Positions 1 through 8,257 of a stretch of 35,352 nucleotides of DNA are shown here, in pieces. How positions within the stretch are numbered: the first letter of the stretch is position 1; every line of letters begins with the position of its first letter. The DNA is taken from the NCBI GenBank assembly GCA_012719355.1, contig JAAYAM010000043.1, positions 1 to 35,352 of the forward strand, written 5' to 3'. The notes under the pieces were generated by a model that had not been told where the DNA came from, ran no database searches, and worked only from the letters and a program-made list of their open reading frames with translations. Source of the DNA: Acidobacteriota bacterium (GTDB lineage: Bacteria; Acidobacteriota; UBA6911). The translations under genes were made by a program, and so were the position numbers.

Positions 1-341
1 AATTCGCGTAGGAGAGCCAGGATGTGGCTCCCGGCCGGCCCGCCGAATATCCCGTACTCGTGCTGGAGGCAGACGAGGTCGATATGGTTCATGTTCAGGA
101 AGTCGGCTGCATTCTTGTACGATGACAAATCGTTATGATCCAGTTCGAAGCGGACTCTGGGAGGATAGCTGTATCCCTCCGGCGTGTCGTTGATCGGTAC
201 TGCATAACAGGTCATATCAGGAAATCCGGCCGCGAGCGCCTCGCACAGATCAGTCGTGAAGGTGGCTATGCCGCACCTGCGTGGAAGATAGTTGCCGATG
301 ACTGCAATGCGTTTTGATCTGTTGTTTCCTGTTTTCGTCAT
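1..341 (-). CDS. GT4-type glycosyltransferase, N-terminal part (cut by window edge)
   Basis: Reading the minus strand from an ATG at 341 gives about 113 residues open to the window edge, with no stop. The N-terminus contains the pattern NYLPRRCGIATF and, further on, LVCLQHEYGIFGGPAG. Both are characteristic of the donor/acceptor N-lobe of a GT-B fold, family 4 glycosyltransferase group often called 'glycosyl transferase group 1'. Such enzymes are cytoplasmic and transfer a sugar from a nucleotide-sugar donor to a polysaccharide or other acceptor. A GAGG ribosome-binding site lies about 6 nt before the start. The C-terminal donor-binding lobe lies outside the window, so the sugar and acceptor cannot be inferred. 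The family assignment rests on these two motifs only. Confidence 0.72.
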   Translation of the reverse strand, partial: MTKTGNNRSKRIAVIGNYLPRRCGIATFTTDLCEALAAGFPDMTCYAVPINDTPEGYSYPPRVRFELDHNDLSSYKNAADFLNMNHIDLVCLQHEYGIFGGPAGSHILALLRE

Positions 342-365
342 CAAGACCTCACATATGCAAAGCAC

Positions 366-393
366 GGCCCGGGCGGCATACCGCCGCCCGGCC
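366..393 (-). terminator. GC-rich hairpin, possible terminator of the small exported-protein gene
   Basis: CCGGGCGGC (369-377) and GCCGCCCGG (383-391) form a perfect 9-bp stem with a 5-nt loop, about 27 nt beyond the stop codon of the minus-strand gene at 418-711 and before the glycosyltransferase start. No U-tract follows, so it may be a weak or factor-dependent terminator or an RNA-stabilising hairpin. Confidence 0.4.
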
Positions 394-417
394 GTCAGGC
401 CAACGTGACCCGCCAGG

Positions 418-711
418 TCACTTCTTAACAATTTTTTTAAAGTTGGTTATGGCTTGAATTTCACCGTTCTCGTTTTGAGTACAGGTGACTACGGCTTTGT
501 CGCCCGGTTTGAGATTGCGTATGTAGCGTGCTGCCTTCTTTTCAGCGGTGACAGTTTTGTCCTCCCCTTTTTCATCCCTGATGGTTATTTTCTTTCCCAT
601 CGGGTCGACGGCAACCACTTCAGCTGTAAGCTTCTGGGTGGAAGGTTTCGCCGGAGCCATGACTGTTCCGCTCAGGATCAGTACAGAAAGCAGAAGCGCC
701 AGTTTTCTCAT
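418..711 (-). CDS. Small exported protein with OB-like (DUF5666-like) domain
   Basis: This encodes 97 residues. The N-terminus (MRKLALLLSVLILSGTVMA) is a clear Sec signal peptide. The mature part is about 75 residues of short alternating strands (KLTAEVVAVDPMGKKITIRD...KPGDKAVVTC). This 'modify-context-with-metal/ion' pattern resembles small periplasmic OB-like proteins of the DUF5666 type. A strong AGGGAGGA ribosome-binding site lies 6 nt before the ATG. The product is probably periplasmic; the ligand and function are unknown. It stands alone between a divergent regulator and the glycosyltransferase, with its own sigma70-like promoter. I am sure it is a gene and unsure of the fold. Confidence 0.75.
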   Translation of the reverse strand: MRKLALLLSVLILSGTVMAPAKPSTQKLTAEVVAVDPMGKKITIRDEKGEDKTVTAEKKAARYIRNLKPGDKAVVTCTQNENGEIQAITNFKKIVKK

Positions 712-749
712 AGAGTTCCTCCCTTTCTCAGAATTGGAAGCCGACTAAC

Positions 750-777
750 TACATAATACGTCGACAGAATTTGTCAA
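750..777 (-). promoter_or_regulatory. Sigma70-like promoter for the small exported-protein gene
   Basis: On the minus strand TTGACA (complement of 772-777), a perfect -35 box, is followed after 16 nt by TATGTA (complement of 750-755). This would start transcription about 30 nt before the ATG at 711. It partly overlaps an imperfect palindrome TCAA-A-CCGG-TTGA (774-786) that could be an operator in the divergent region shared with the NorR-type gene. Confidence 0.4.
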
Positions 778-841
778 ACCGGTTGAACTCCCCGTCCGAG
801 GTTGTATAGTTAACAACATCGTTGAGCTATGGAACTGGGAA

Positions 842-2410
842 ATGGAAGCGTTGATTGATATTGCGAAGGACCTTACTGCATCGCTGGCGGCGGAGGACCG
901 CTATGCGAGGCTGTTGGCTGCAGTAACCCGGCTGATCCCCTGCGATGCTGCATGCCTGCTTCGTCTCGAGGACGGGTATCTGGTCCCGCTTGCCGGCAGA
1001 GGGCTCGTGCAGGAGGCGCTGGTCCGTCGTTTCAGTCGCAGGGAGCAGCCGCGCCTTGATGTAATCCTGAATTCGCCGGAGCCGGTCCTGTTTCCGGCCG
1101 ACAGTCAGCTTTCCGATCCATTTGACGGGTTGCTGATCTCAGATCCTGGAGGATCGCAGAAGGTGCATGCCTGTCTTGGCTGCCGTCTCGTTCAGGGCGA
1201 GCGGGTAGTCGGGGCCCTGACTGCGGATGCCCTGGCGCCTCACGCGTTTGATGCTCTGGACATGCAGGTTGTGGCGGCGCTTGGAGCTTTGGCCGGGGCT
1301 GCGATCCATACGACATTGCTTATCGAGGCGCTTGAGCGCACGGCCGAACGGCGCGGCCAGGTCGCTCGGGAGCTTGTCAGGAACGCCTCCGGCGCGGAAC
1401 GCGGACTGATAATCGGAAACAGCTCGTCCATACGAAGGCTGATGGAGGAAATCCAGGTTGTGGCGCGTTCAGACCTGCCGGTGCTGATCACGGGAGAGAC
1501 CGGGTCGGGGAAAGAACTGATTGCGCGTCACATTCATTCGAGTTCGGCGCGAAACCAGGAGGCGCTGATTCAGGTAAACTGTGCGGCTCTGCCCGAATCG
1601 ATTGCCGAAAGTGAGTTGTTCGGCCATGTGGCAGGGGCGTTCACGGGCGCAATGCGGGACCGTGCGGGGAAATTCGAGATCGCACATGGAGGGACGCTGT
1701 TTCTTGATGAAATCGGAGAGCTGCCGATGACCATCCAGCCGAAGCTCCTCCGTGTGCTGCAATACGGCGAGATACAGCGCGTCGGGTCCGATCGCTCGAT
1801 CCGGGTGGACGTGAGGCTGATCGCGGCGACCAACCGTGATCTCAAGGCGGAGATCGAGGCCGGGCGTTTTCGTGTCGATCTGTACCACCGGCTGGCTGTC
1901 TATCCGATCCATGCTCCTGCGCTGCGCGAGCGGCGTGAGGACATTCCCCTGATTGCCGCCCACATTCTCGAGAGCTGGCGCCAGCGTCTTGGACTTGGAC
2001 CGCTGCGGCTGTCCGATGATGCCCGCGAGCGTCTTGTTGCGACGGAATGGCCCGGCAACGTCCGGGAGCTTGAAAATGTCATCAGCAGAGGTGTCCTGAG
2101 GGCTTCACAGCGGGCAGGCGAGAGAGGTGTCGGGGTGCTGGTCGAAGTACGTGATCTTGACCTGCCGCAGGTGATAACAGTGGAGCAGGCGGGAATGGCG
2201 GAAACCGAACCGGCCGAGGCGCCCCGGCAGACGCTGGCAGACAGCGTCATGGCCTTCCAGCGCCGCAGGATCTCGGACGCCGTAGCGCGCAATCACGGCA
2301 ACTGGGCCGCCGCAGCGCGGGAGCTGGGACTGCACAGGAGCAATCTTCATCATCTGGCCACCCGCCTGGGCCTGAGACCCGCATCCAGAAAGGCTCTGAG
2401 ACATAGATAG
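842..2410 (+). CDS. norR: NorR-type sigma54-dependent transcriptional activator
   Basis: The 522-residue protein has three domains in NorR order. A GAF sensor (about 1-190) is followed by an AAA+ sigma54-interaction domain and a C-terminal Fis-type helix-turn-helix (about 478-515). The AAA+ domain has Walker A GETGSGKE near 218, the sigma54-contacting GAFTGA loop near 265-270 and a FLDEIGEL Walker B near 286-292. NorR proteins sense nitric oxide with a non-heme iron in the GAF domain. The conserved stretch PADSxLxDPxDG is present, and so is the HxC pair of iron ligands (His109, Cys111). By homology it would activate nitric-oxide-detoxification genes from a sigma54 promoter. No norV/norW or NO reductase lies in this window, and the next gene is an unrelated helicase, so its target is not adjacent. 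Confidence in the family is high and in NO as signal moderate. Confidence 0.88.
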   Translation: MEALIDIAKDLTASLAAEDRYARLLAAVTRLIPCDAACLLRLEDGYLVPLAGRGLVQEALVRRFSRREQPRLDVILNSPEPVLFPADSQLSDPFDGLLISDPGGSQKVHACLGCRLVQGERVVGALTADALAPHAFDALDMQVVAALGALAGAAIHTTLLIEALERTAERRGQVARELVRNASGAERGLIIGNSSSIRRLMEEIQVVARSDLPVLITGETGSGKELIARHIHSSSARNQEALIQVNCAALPESIAESELFGHVAGAFTGAMRDRAGKFEIAHGGTLFLDEIGELPMTIQPKLLRVLQYGEIQRVGSDRSIRVDVRLIAATNRDLKAEIEAGRFRVDLYHRLAVYPIHAPALRERREDIPLIAAHILESWRQRLGLGPLRLSDDARERLVATEWPGNVRELENVISRGVLRASQRAGERGVGVLVEVRDLDLPQVITVEQAGMAETEPAEAPRQTLADSVMAFQRRRISDAVARNHGNWAAAARELGLHRSNLHHLATRLGLRPASRKALRHR

Positions 2411-2470
2411 ACTTACACTATTGCAGCGCGATAATCATTTTGTCTTCCGAGCAAGGCAAGAACCTCAAAC

Positions 2471-4687
2471 ATGACAAACGCTGAATTCGATCTTGCAGAA
2501 CAGTTTGCCCTGTATACCAGGAAAAACTGTTTCATTACCGGGAAAGCTGGGACGGGCAAGACGACCCTGCTGAAACGGATCGTCGGAGAGACGCAGAAGA
2601 ACGCAGTTGTCGTCGCTCCCACGGGCGTGGCCGCGATAAATGCAGGCGGCGTAACGATTCATTCCATGTTCGGACTGCCGCTCACCTGTTTCCTCCCGAC
2701 AGATGACTTCGTGCATCAGAAGCCGGCGACCAACCGCAGAGAACTGCTGGAGCACCACATGCATTTCCGTAAGGACAAGCTTCGTGTGTTCCAGGAACTG
2801 GAGCTTCTCATAATCGACGAGGTGAGCATGGTACGGAGCGATGTGCTCGATGCCGTGGACTTCGTCCTGCGTACTGTCCGGCGGAACAGGAAGCCTTTCG
2901 GCGACGTGCAGGTGCTGTTGTTTGGAGATATGCACCAGCTGCCGCCGGTTGCGAAGGAGCCGGAGTGGGGCTTGATGAAGTCCTACTACCGCAGCCCCTA
3001 CTTCTTCGATTCACTCGTCTGGCCGCAGTTGGATGCCGCCGAAATCGAACTGAAGACGATCTACCGCCAGAGCGATGCCCGCTTCCTGACGCTGCTGAGC
3101 CACATCCGCGAACGCAGGATGGATGCGGAGGATTTCGAGAGACTGCGCGAGCGTTACAATCCCGGATTCAATGGAGCCCGTGAGGGGTATGTTCTTCTCT
3201 CTACGCATAACTACAGGGCCGATAGCGTGAATGAGTCGGAGCTGGCGAGACTGCCCGGCAGGCTCAGTTCATTCGAAGCGGAGATTGAAGGGGAGTTTCC
3301 CGAAAACATGTATCCCTGCGACAGATTGCTGCGGCTGAAAGTCGGGGCGCAGGTGATGTTCATCCGGAACGACACCGAGCAGGGAAGATATTACAACGGC
3401 AAACAGGCGGAGGTGAAAGGGATCGACGGAGACCGGATCACGGTCACATTCAGCGACAGCGGGCGCGACTATCTGCTGCGCCGGGAAAAATGGGAGAACG
3501 TCGAGTACAGCATTGATGAGGAAACCGGCGAACTGGTCAGGGATGAGATCGGTTTTTTCAGCCAGCTCCCATTGCGGCTGGCGTGGGCGATCACGATCCA
3601 CAAGAGCCAGGGACTTACCTTCGATAGGGTCATCGTCGACGCCGGCCGGTCGTTTGCAGCCGGCCAGGTGTATGTCGCTCTCAGCCGCTGCAGATCCCTG
3701 GAAGGAATCGTGCTGCATTCTCTGATTACTCCGGCCGTTCTGCATGATGATCAGCGAATCAGTGAATTCAGCTCTTCAAACAAGAGGACCGAGAACCTGC
3801 AGGAGTCACTTGTGCTGGAAAAGCGCCAGTACGCCAGGTACCTGCTGCTTCGGCTGTTTACCTTCTCCAGTCTCCAACAGCACCTTCCGGCGTGGCTGGA
3901 ACTGATCAACAAGAAAGACATTCCCGACAAGGATGGAGCCCTTGCCCTGCACGCCCGGATAAGCGGTCAGCTCGACGAGATCAGCTCCACTGCCGGAAGA
4001 TTTCAGAACCAGCTTCAGCGCATCATGGCCGCGATGGAGAAAGATCCTGCGCACCTTGCCCTTCTGAGGGAGCGTTGTGCAAAGGCGATAGAGCATTTCA
4101 CAGGCCGGATTGCCACCGGGATCATCGATCCGGTGACCGACCATATCAATCTGCTCGCCTACAAGAAGAAGATGAAGCGCTACCTGCACCAGGTGCAGCT
4201 TGTCCAGAACGCGTGCTGGGCAAAGATCGAACAGCTATACAAGGCCCGCTTCATGGACGAACAGTTGTACAGTGGCGGCGTAGTGCACAAGAGAGAAGAC
4301 TCTCATCGCGTCGTGAGCTCTGCCACATCCGGCAGGAAGGAAAAGGGGGGCACCTACCGTGATACCCTCGCCCTGCATAGACAGGGGAAGAGCATGGATG
4401 AGATTGCCTCTATCCGGGGGCTCACGTTGAGCACCATAATTGATCATGTCTCCAGGCTGATCCTGCAGGGGGAGATCGAAGTGAGAGATATCCTTCCTGC
4501 TGAAACCATCAACGCCATTATGGCGTTCCTCAAGGAGCAGGATAAGGGGAATGCCGGCCTTACGGAAATCCGGATCGCGCTGGACAACAGATACGAGTTT
4601 GCAGATATAAAACTGGTCAGAAGCCATTTCCAGCGCGTGGCCGTAAAGAATCCCGAAGCCGGCAAAAGTGCTTTCGCAGCAGAATAA
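2471..4687 (+). CDS. PIF1/RecD-like superfamily 1 helicase with C-terminal HTH_40 domain
   Basis: The 738-residue protein opens with a Walker A motif GKAGTGKTT (24-32), continues with APTGVAAINAGG and has Walker B LLIIDEVSMV near 112-120. Near 374 it carries TIHKSQGLTFD, the motif VI region typical of PIF1/RecD-type DNA helicases. About 200 residues of mostly helical linker follow. The last ~110 residues (HRQGKSMDEIASIRGLTLSTI...GEIEV) match the helix-turn-helix domain (HTH_40) found at the end of RecQ-like and PIF1-like bacterial helicases. It is expected to be a cytoplasmic ATP-dependent 5'-3' helicase in DNA repair or recombination. It follows the NorR gene by 60 nt with only a weak AAGG ribosome-binding site. 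Its biological substrate is unknown. Confidence 0.85.
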   Translation: MTNAEFDLAEQFALYTRKNCFITGKAGTGKTTLLKRIVGETQKNAVVVAPTGVAAINAGGVTIHSMFGLPLTCFLPTDDFVHQKPATNRRELLEHHMHFRKDKLRVFQELELLIIDEVSMVRSDVLDAVDFVLRTVRRNRKPFGDVQVLLFGDMHQLPPVAKEPEWGLMKSYYRSPYFFDSLVWPQLDAAEIELKTIYRQSDARFLTLLSHIRERRMDAEDFERLRERYNPGFNGAREGYVLLSTHNYRADSVNESELARLPGRLSSFEAEIEGEFPENMYPCDRLLRLKVGAQVMFIRNDTEQGRYYNGKQAEVKGIDGDRITVTFSDSGRDYLLRREKWENVEYSIDEETGELVRDEIGFFSQLPLRLAWAITIHKSQGLTFDRVIVDAGRSFAAGQVYVALSRCRSLEGIVLHSLITPAVLHDDQRISEFSSSNKRTENLQESLVLEKRQYARYLLLRLFTFSSLQQHLPAWLELINKKDIPDKDGALALHARISGQLDEISSTAGRFQNQLQRIMAAMEKDPAHLALLRERCAKAIEHFTGRIATGIIDPVTDHINLLAYKKKMKRYLHQVQLVQNACWAKIEQLYKARFMDEQLYSGGVVHKREDSHRVVSSATSGRKEKGGTYRDTLALHRQGKSMDEIASIRGLTLSTIIDHVSRLILQGEIEVRDILPAETINAIMAFLKEQDKGNAGLTEIRIALDNRYEFADIKLVRSHFQRVAVKNPEAGKSAFAAE

Positions 4688-4793
4688 AGATTCCTGTTGT
4701 ACATGGAACTGAAACGGAAACCGTCAGTGAACGTATTCAGATGCTTCACGAAACCATAATCCTACTTTTGACATCGGGAACTTGATCACGACC

Positions 4794-5450
4794 ATGACTG
4801 AGACCCAGACAGCGCCGCCTGCCGTTGAAAACTTCTTTTGTCCGATAGGAACTGAATTGATTATCCAGTTTGAAGGAGATGCCGCCCAGCTGAGGAGCTC
4901 ACTGGTTGGTCTGGAGAATGGGCAGTTTCTCATCATCAAAGCTCCCAAAGCTCCGGGACTGCAACCGCTGCTCATGATAGACAAGCCCGTCAAGGCCATC
5001 TTCCTGCACAAGGGAACGGTCTTCGGCTTCATGTCGAAAATCCTCCTTTCAATCATGTCTCCGGTTCCGCTGTTTTTCATTGCCTGTCCGGAAAAAATGC
5101 AGCGGCACGAACTGAGGCGGAATCTCCGAATGGACTGTTCCCTTCCGGTCGTGCTTCGTGACAAGGGCAGGGAACATAATGGCATCATCATGGACCTGAG
5201 GTCCACCGGATGCCGTGTGACGATCGCCGTTGATCCCGGAAGCCCCACTGAGTTCAAAGTGGATGATACAGTGGAACTGACCTGTGAAATGCTCGGCATA
5301 GACCGGGAGAAACCCATCCGCGGGATAGTCAGGAATCTGAGCCAGGATGGAAAAAGGACTCACCTGGGGTGCCAGTTCGATACCGCCGATCCCGGCGCAC
5401 TGGAAGGAATCCAGATATACCTGAGCCAGGTCTCCAATCTGATTTCCTGA
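4794..5450 (+). CDS. PilZ-domain protein with YcgR-like N-terminal domain
   Basis: The product is about 218 residues from ATG 4794; an in-frame TTG at 4782 is an alternative start. An N-terminal beta-rich region (about 12-100) resembles the YcgR-type flagellar-brake domain that precedes PilZ. The PilZ domain starts at RHELRRN (104-110), which supplies the RxxxR arm of the c-di-GMP-binding motif. The second half of the motif, usually (D/N)xSxxG, reads D134-L-R-S-T-G139, so Arg stands where the conserved Ser is expected. The protein is therefore probably a cytoplasmic c-di-GMP effector, possibly with altered binding. Partner genes for motility are not in the window. The domain call is firm; ligand binding is uncertain. 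Confidence 0.8.
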   Translation: MTETQTAPPAVENFFCPIGTELIIQFEGDAAQLRSSLVGLENGQFLIIKAPKAPGLQPLLMIDKPVKAIFLHKGTVFGFMSKILLSIMSPVPLFFIACPEKMQRHELRRNLRMDCSLPVVLRDKGREHNGIIMDLRSTGCRVTIAVDPGSPTEFKVDDTVELTCEMLGIDREKPIRGIVRNLSQDGKRTHLGCQFDTADPGALEGIQIYLSQVSNLIS

Positions 5451-5609
5451 GCCTTCAGAACACCTCAAGATAATGACTTGACTCCGGGATTGCGGTTAGG
5501 CAATTCTAGTGCCGTTGATTCATCTCGTTTACATCCTGAATTCCTCTTTACTGGCGGAGGTGTTGCCAGTCGACTTCCCGCCACAACAGGTCCATTGGAG
5601 AAATGGGTT

Positions 5610-6323
5610 ATGCCCGCAAAAGAGATCTTTGCGAATTGTGATGATGCGGTGGCTGACATTTTCGATGGCGCGGTGATCATGATAGGCGGATTCGGTTCGT
5701 TTGGCGGGTTGCCGATCAATCTCATCGTGGCGCTGGCCAGACAGGGTGCAAAGAACCTGACCGTGATAGCAAATCAGGGCGGCGTCGGATTCGAGCTCAG
5801 CAAGAGGATTAAACCGGGCGGTTACCAGGACATCGGTGCCCTCTATGAAAAGGGACAGGTGAAGAAGTTCATCGGATCTGTCCCGGCCCTCGGGGGTATG
5901 CCTCCGAGTTCCCCTATTGAGACATTGCACCGGGAGGGGAAGGTGGAAATTGAGATGGTTCCGCAAGGAACCCTGGCCGAAAGGATACGGGCAGGAGCAG
6001 GCGGTCTTGGCGGCTTTTACACCCCTACCGGCGTCGGCACTCCGGTCGAGATCGGAAAAGAAAAGAAGGTCATCAACGGCAGGGAGTATATTCTCGAACT
6101 TCCATTGACCGCTGACTTCGCCCTCATTAAGGCTCATAAAGCAGACACTGCGGGGAACCTGGTGTACAGGGGCACGGCGCGGTGCTTCAATCCCGTAATG
6201 GCCATGGCAGCCACCACTACCATTGTGGAGGTGGATGAGATTGTCCCGGCCGGAGCGCTCGATCCGGAGCAGGTTGTCACTCCTCATCTGTTTGTCAGCC
6301 GTATCGTGGAGGTGAAAAAATGA
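5610..6323 (+). CDS. 3-oxoacid-type CoA-transferase, subunit A
   Basis: From ATG 5610 (GGAG 9 nt upstream) the protein has about 237 residues, the normal length of the alpha subunit of family I CoA-transferases (AtoD/ScoA-like). Longer in-frame starts back to 5478 add an unrelated-looking N-terminus. The glycine-rich MIGGFGSFGGLP near the N-terminus and VIANQGGVG further on belong to the CoA-binding half. With subunit B it would move CoA between an acyl-CoA donor and a carboxylic acid in the cytoplasm. It opens a tightly packed operon (5610-11455, then 11529-12779). Its TGA overlaps the ATG of the B subunit by 4 nt, indicating translational coupling. The acid substrate is not determined. Confidence 0.88.
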   Translation: MPAKEIFANCDDAVADIFDGAVIMIGGFGSFGGLPINLIVALARQGAKNLTVIANQGGVGFELSKRIKPGGYQDIGALYEKGQVKKFIGSVPALGGMPPSSPIETLHREGKVEIEMVPQGTLAERIRAGAGGLGGFYTPTGVGTPVEIGKEKKVINGREYILELPLTADFALIKAHKADTAGNLVYRGTARCFNPVMAMAATTTIVEVDEIVPAGALDPEQVVTPHLFVSRIVEVKK

Positions 6324-6985
6324 GAATACGTCTCGATGAACAAACCATCGCGCTGAGAGTGGCCCGGGAATTCGAAGACGGGATGGTCATCAATCTCGGA
6401 TACGGCATGCCCGTGCTGTGCGCCAACATGATACCCGAAGGAAAGACCATATATTTTCAGAGTGAAAACGGAGTCCTCGGATACGGCGCCCTGGGGTCGG
6501 ATGAGGAGAAGGATTACGAGTTGATCAATGCCTGCGATCAGCCTGTTACCCGTGTGCCGGGGATGTGCTTTTTCGATAGTGCCATGTCGTTTGACATGAT
6601 CCGGGGCGGGCACATTGATCTTGTCGTTCTGGGCGCTTACCAGGTTTCGGAAAAAGGGGACCTGGCCAACTGGGGCCGCCCGGGCAGACCTGCAACGGGC
6701 ATGGGTGGTGCAATGGATCTTGCCGCGGGCCGAAAGAAGCTTTTCGTTATGATGCTCCACACCACCAAAGAAGAGGGCCACCGTATAGTCAGAGAATGCA
6801 GTTTTCCTCTCACCGCAAGAAACTGCGTCGACAAGATATTCACCGACATCGCGGTAATCGAGGTTGTGATCGGGAAGGGGCTCGTCCTGAAGGAAGTCGC
6901 TCCCGGCTGGAATGCCGATGAGGTGCAGGCCCTTACTGAAGCTCCGCTCATCATTGCAGATGACCTGAAGGAAATAGAATTATAA
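6320..6985 (+). CDS. 3-oxoacid-type CoA-transferase, subunit B
   Basis: This 221-residue beta subunit of a family I CoA-transferase contains QSENGVLGYG. The Glu of SENG (Glu49) is the catalytic residue that forms the glutamyl-CoA thioester in this family. Length and the overall motif order match AtoA/ScoB-type subunits. The ATG overlaps the stop of subunit A (ATGA), so a stoichiometric A2B2-type complex is likely. The gene is followed after 12 nt by a UPF0261 gene with a good AAGGAG site. Together with the biotin enzymes downstream it suggests activation of a small oxo- or hydroxy-acid to its CoA ester, which is inference from context. Confidence 0.9.
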   Translation: MRIRLDEQTIALRVAREFEDGMVINLGYGMPVLCANMIPEGKTIYFQSENGVLGYGALGSDEEKDYELINACDQPVTRVPGMCFFDSAMSFDMIRGGHIDLVVLGAYQVSEKGDLANWGRPGRPATGMGGAMDLAAGRKKLFVMMLHTTKEEGHRIVRECSFPLTARNCVDKIFTDIAVIEVVIGKGLVLKEVAPGWNADEVQALTEAPLIIADDLKEIEL

Positions 6986-6997
6986 GGAGAAACGGCA

Positions 6998-8257
6998 ATG
7001 TCGATTGCGGTCGTGGGAATGCTCGATGAGAGGGAGCCGGCGCTGAAGCTGATCAGGGAACAGATCGAAAGGAGGGGACACAAAACTCTGCTGATCGACA
7101 TCACTGTAGGAACTGGCGCCATCGTACCTTCCATCAAAGCGGATGTGACTCCTGCCGACCTGGCTGCGCTTGCAGACAAGGATGCCGCCGGAAGTGTGAA
7201 GGCTGCGACTTCGATAATGGCCGAGGGGTTGACGAGGAAGATACTCGAGCTGAGCCGGTCCGGAGAGCTCCAGGGAATGATCGCCATCACGGGAATGACG
7301 GGGGCTCTCATCTCGCTGGCTGCTATGGAACAACTCCCTTTCGGTATCCCCAAAGTCCTGATTTCGAGCACCACTGCTCAGCCGACCCATGCCGGACAGT
7401 TTGCAAATTACTTTGCCGTCAAGGACATCACCGTGATGAACACGGTAGTCGACACTGTCGGGATGAATGCGCTGGTCAGAACGGTTGCACTGAATGGAGC
7501 TAATGCGATCTGCGGAATGGTGGAAAGCGAGCTCCCTCCGCTGGAAGGAGCAAGACCCGCGATTGCCATAACCGAATTCGGTTTCTGTGACAAGGGCGCT
7601 CACTATATCCGTGAGCTGCTCGAAGAACGGTACGACCTGGTTTCGTTTCATGCCACCGGCCTGGGTGACAAGGCCCTGCTGGACCTTGTGCCCCGAGGCA
7701 TTTTTCAGGCCTTCATCGACCTGGTTCCCGGAGCCTTCAGCGAGTATCTTCTGGGAGGGAACCGGGGCATTGCGGGACCCGACCGTCTGAACGTCGCTTC
7801 GAAGCTGTCGATCCCTTACGTGTTCTGTCCCGGAGGTTTCGACCTGATAAGTTGCGGACCCATAGAGAGGAAAAACGGAAACGACCCTCTCTGGACCTCC
7901 AGAAAGCTCGCAGAGAGGAAGCTCTACCTGCAGGACTCTTACCGGGTACAGGCGAGAATGAATCCTGAGGAGGCTGAATACGTCGGACTTTCTGCAGCGG
8001 ACAGATTGAATCAATACATTGATAAGGAACGGGTCAAGGTAGTGATTCCGTTGAGCGGCTTTTCTTCTCTCGGGATCGAAGGTGGGCCGCTCCACGATAC
8101 GATCTCCGACAAAGCATTCCGGGTTGCTCTCACGGGACGGCTTGATCCCGCCATCGAAACCGTTGAAGTAGATGCCGACATTAACAGCCCGGTGTTTGCG
8201 AGGGCCGTAGCGGATGCCCTGTTGCGTGCGTTTTCCCGGAGGTGCGTCGCAGAATGA
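6998..8257 (+). CDS. UPF0261 / Tm-1-like ATP-binding domain protein (first paralogue)
   Basis: The 419-residue protein is recognisable as UPF0261 by its N-terminus (IAVVGMLDEREPALKLI) and a central glycine-rich segment including GMTGALISLAAMEQLPFGIPKVLIS. The family is named for the ATP-binding N-terminal domain shared with the tomato Tm-1 resistance protein; in bacteria its enzymatic role is poorly known. The ribosome-binding site is AAGGAG, 7 nt upstream. Its TGA overlaps the ATG of the carboxyltransferase gene by 4 nt. A second member of the same family lies at the end of the operon, so the two probably share or partition one task in the pathway. The product is cytoplasmic, with no signal peptide or membrane segment. 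Confidence 0.85.
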   Translation: MSIAVVGMLDEREPALKLIREQIERRGHKTLLIDITVGTGAIVPSIKADVTPADLAALADKDAAGSVKAATSIMAEGLTRKILELSRSGELQGMIAITGMTGALISLAAMEQLPFGIPKVLISSTTAQPTHAGQFANYFAVKDITVMNTVVDTVGMNALVRTVALNGANAICGMVESELPPLEGARPAIAITEFGFCDKGAHYIRELLEERYDLVSFHATGLGDKALLDLVPRGIFQAFIDLVPGAFSEYLLGGNRGIAGPDRLNVASKLSIPYVFCPGGFDLISCGPIERKNGNDPLWTSRKLAERKLYLQDSYRVQARMNPEEAEYVGLSAADRLNQYIDKERVKVVIPLSGFSSLGIEGGPLHDTISDKAFRVALTGRLDPAIETVEVDADINSPVFARAVADALLRAFSRRCVAE

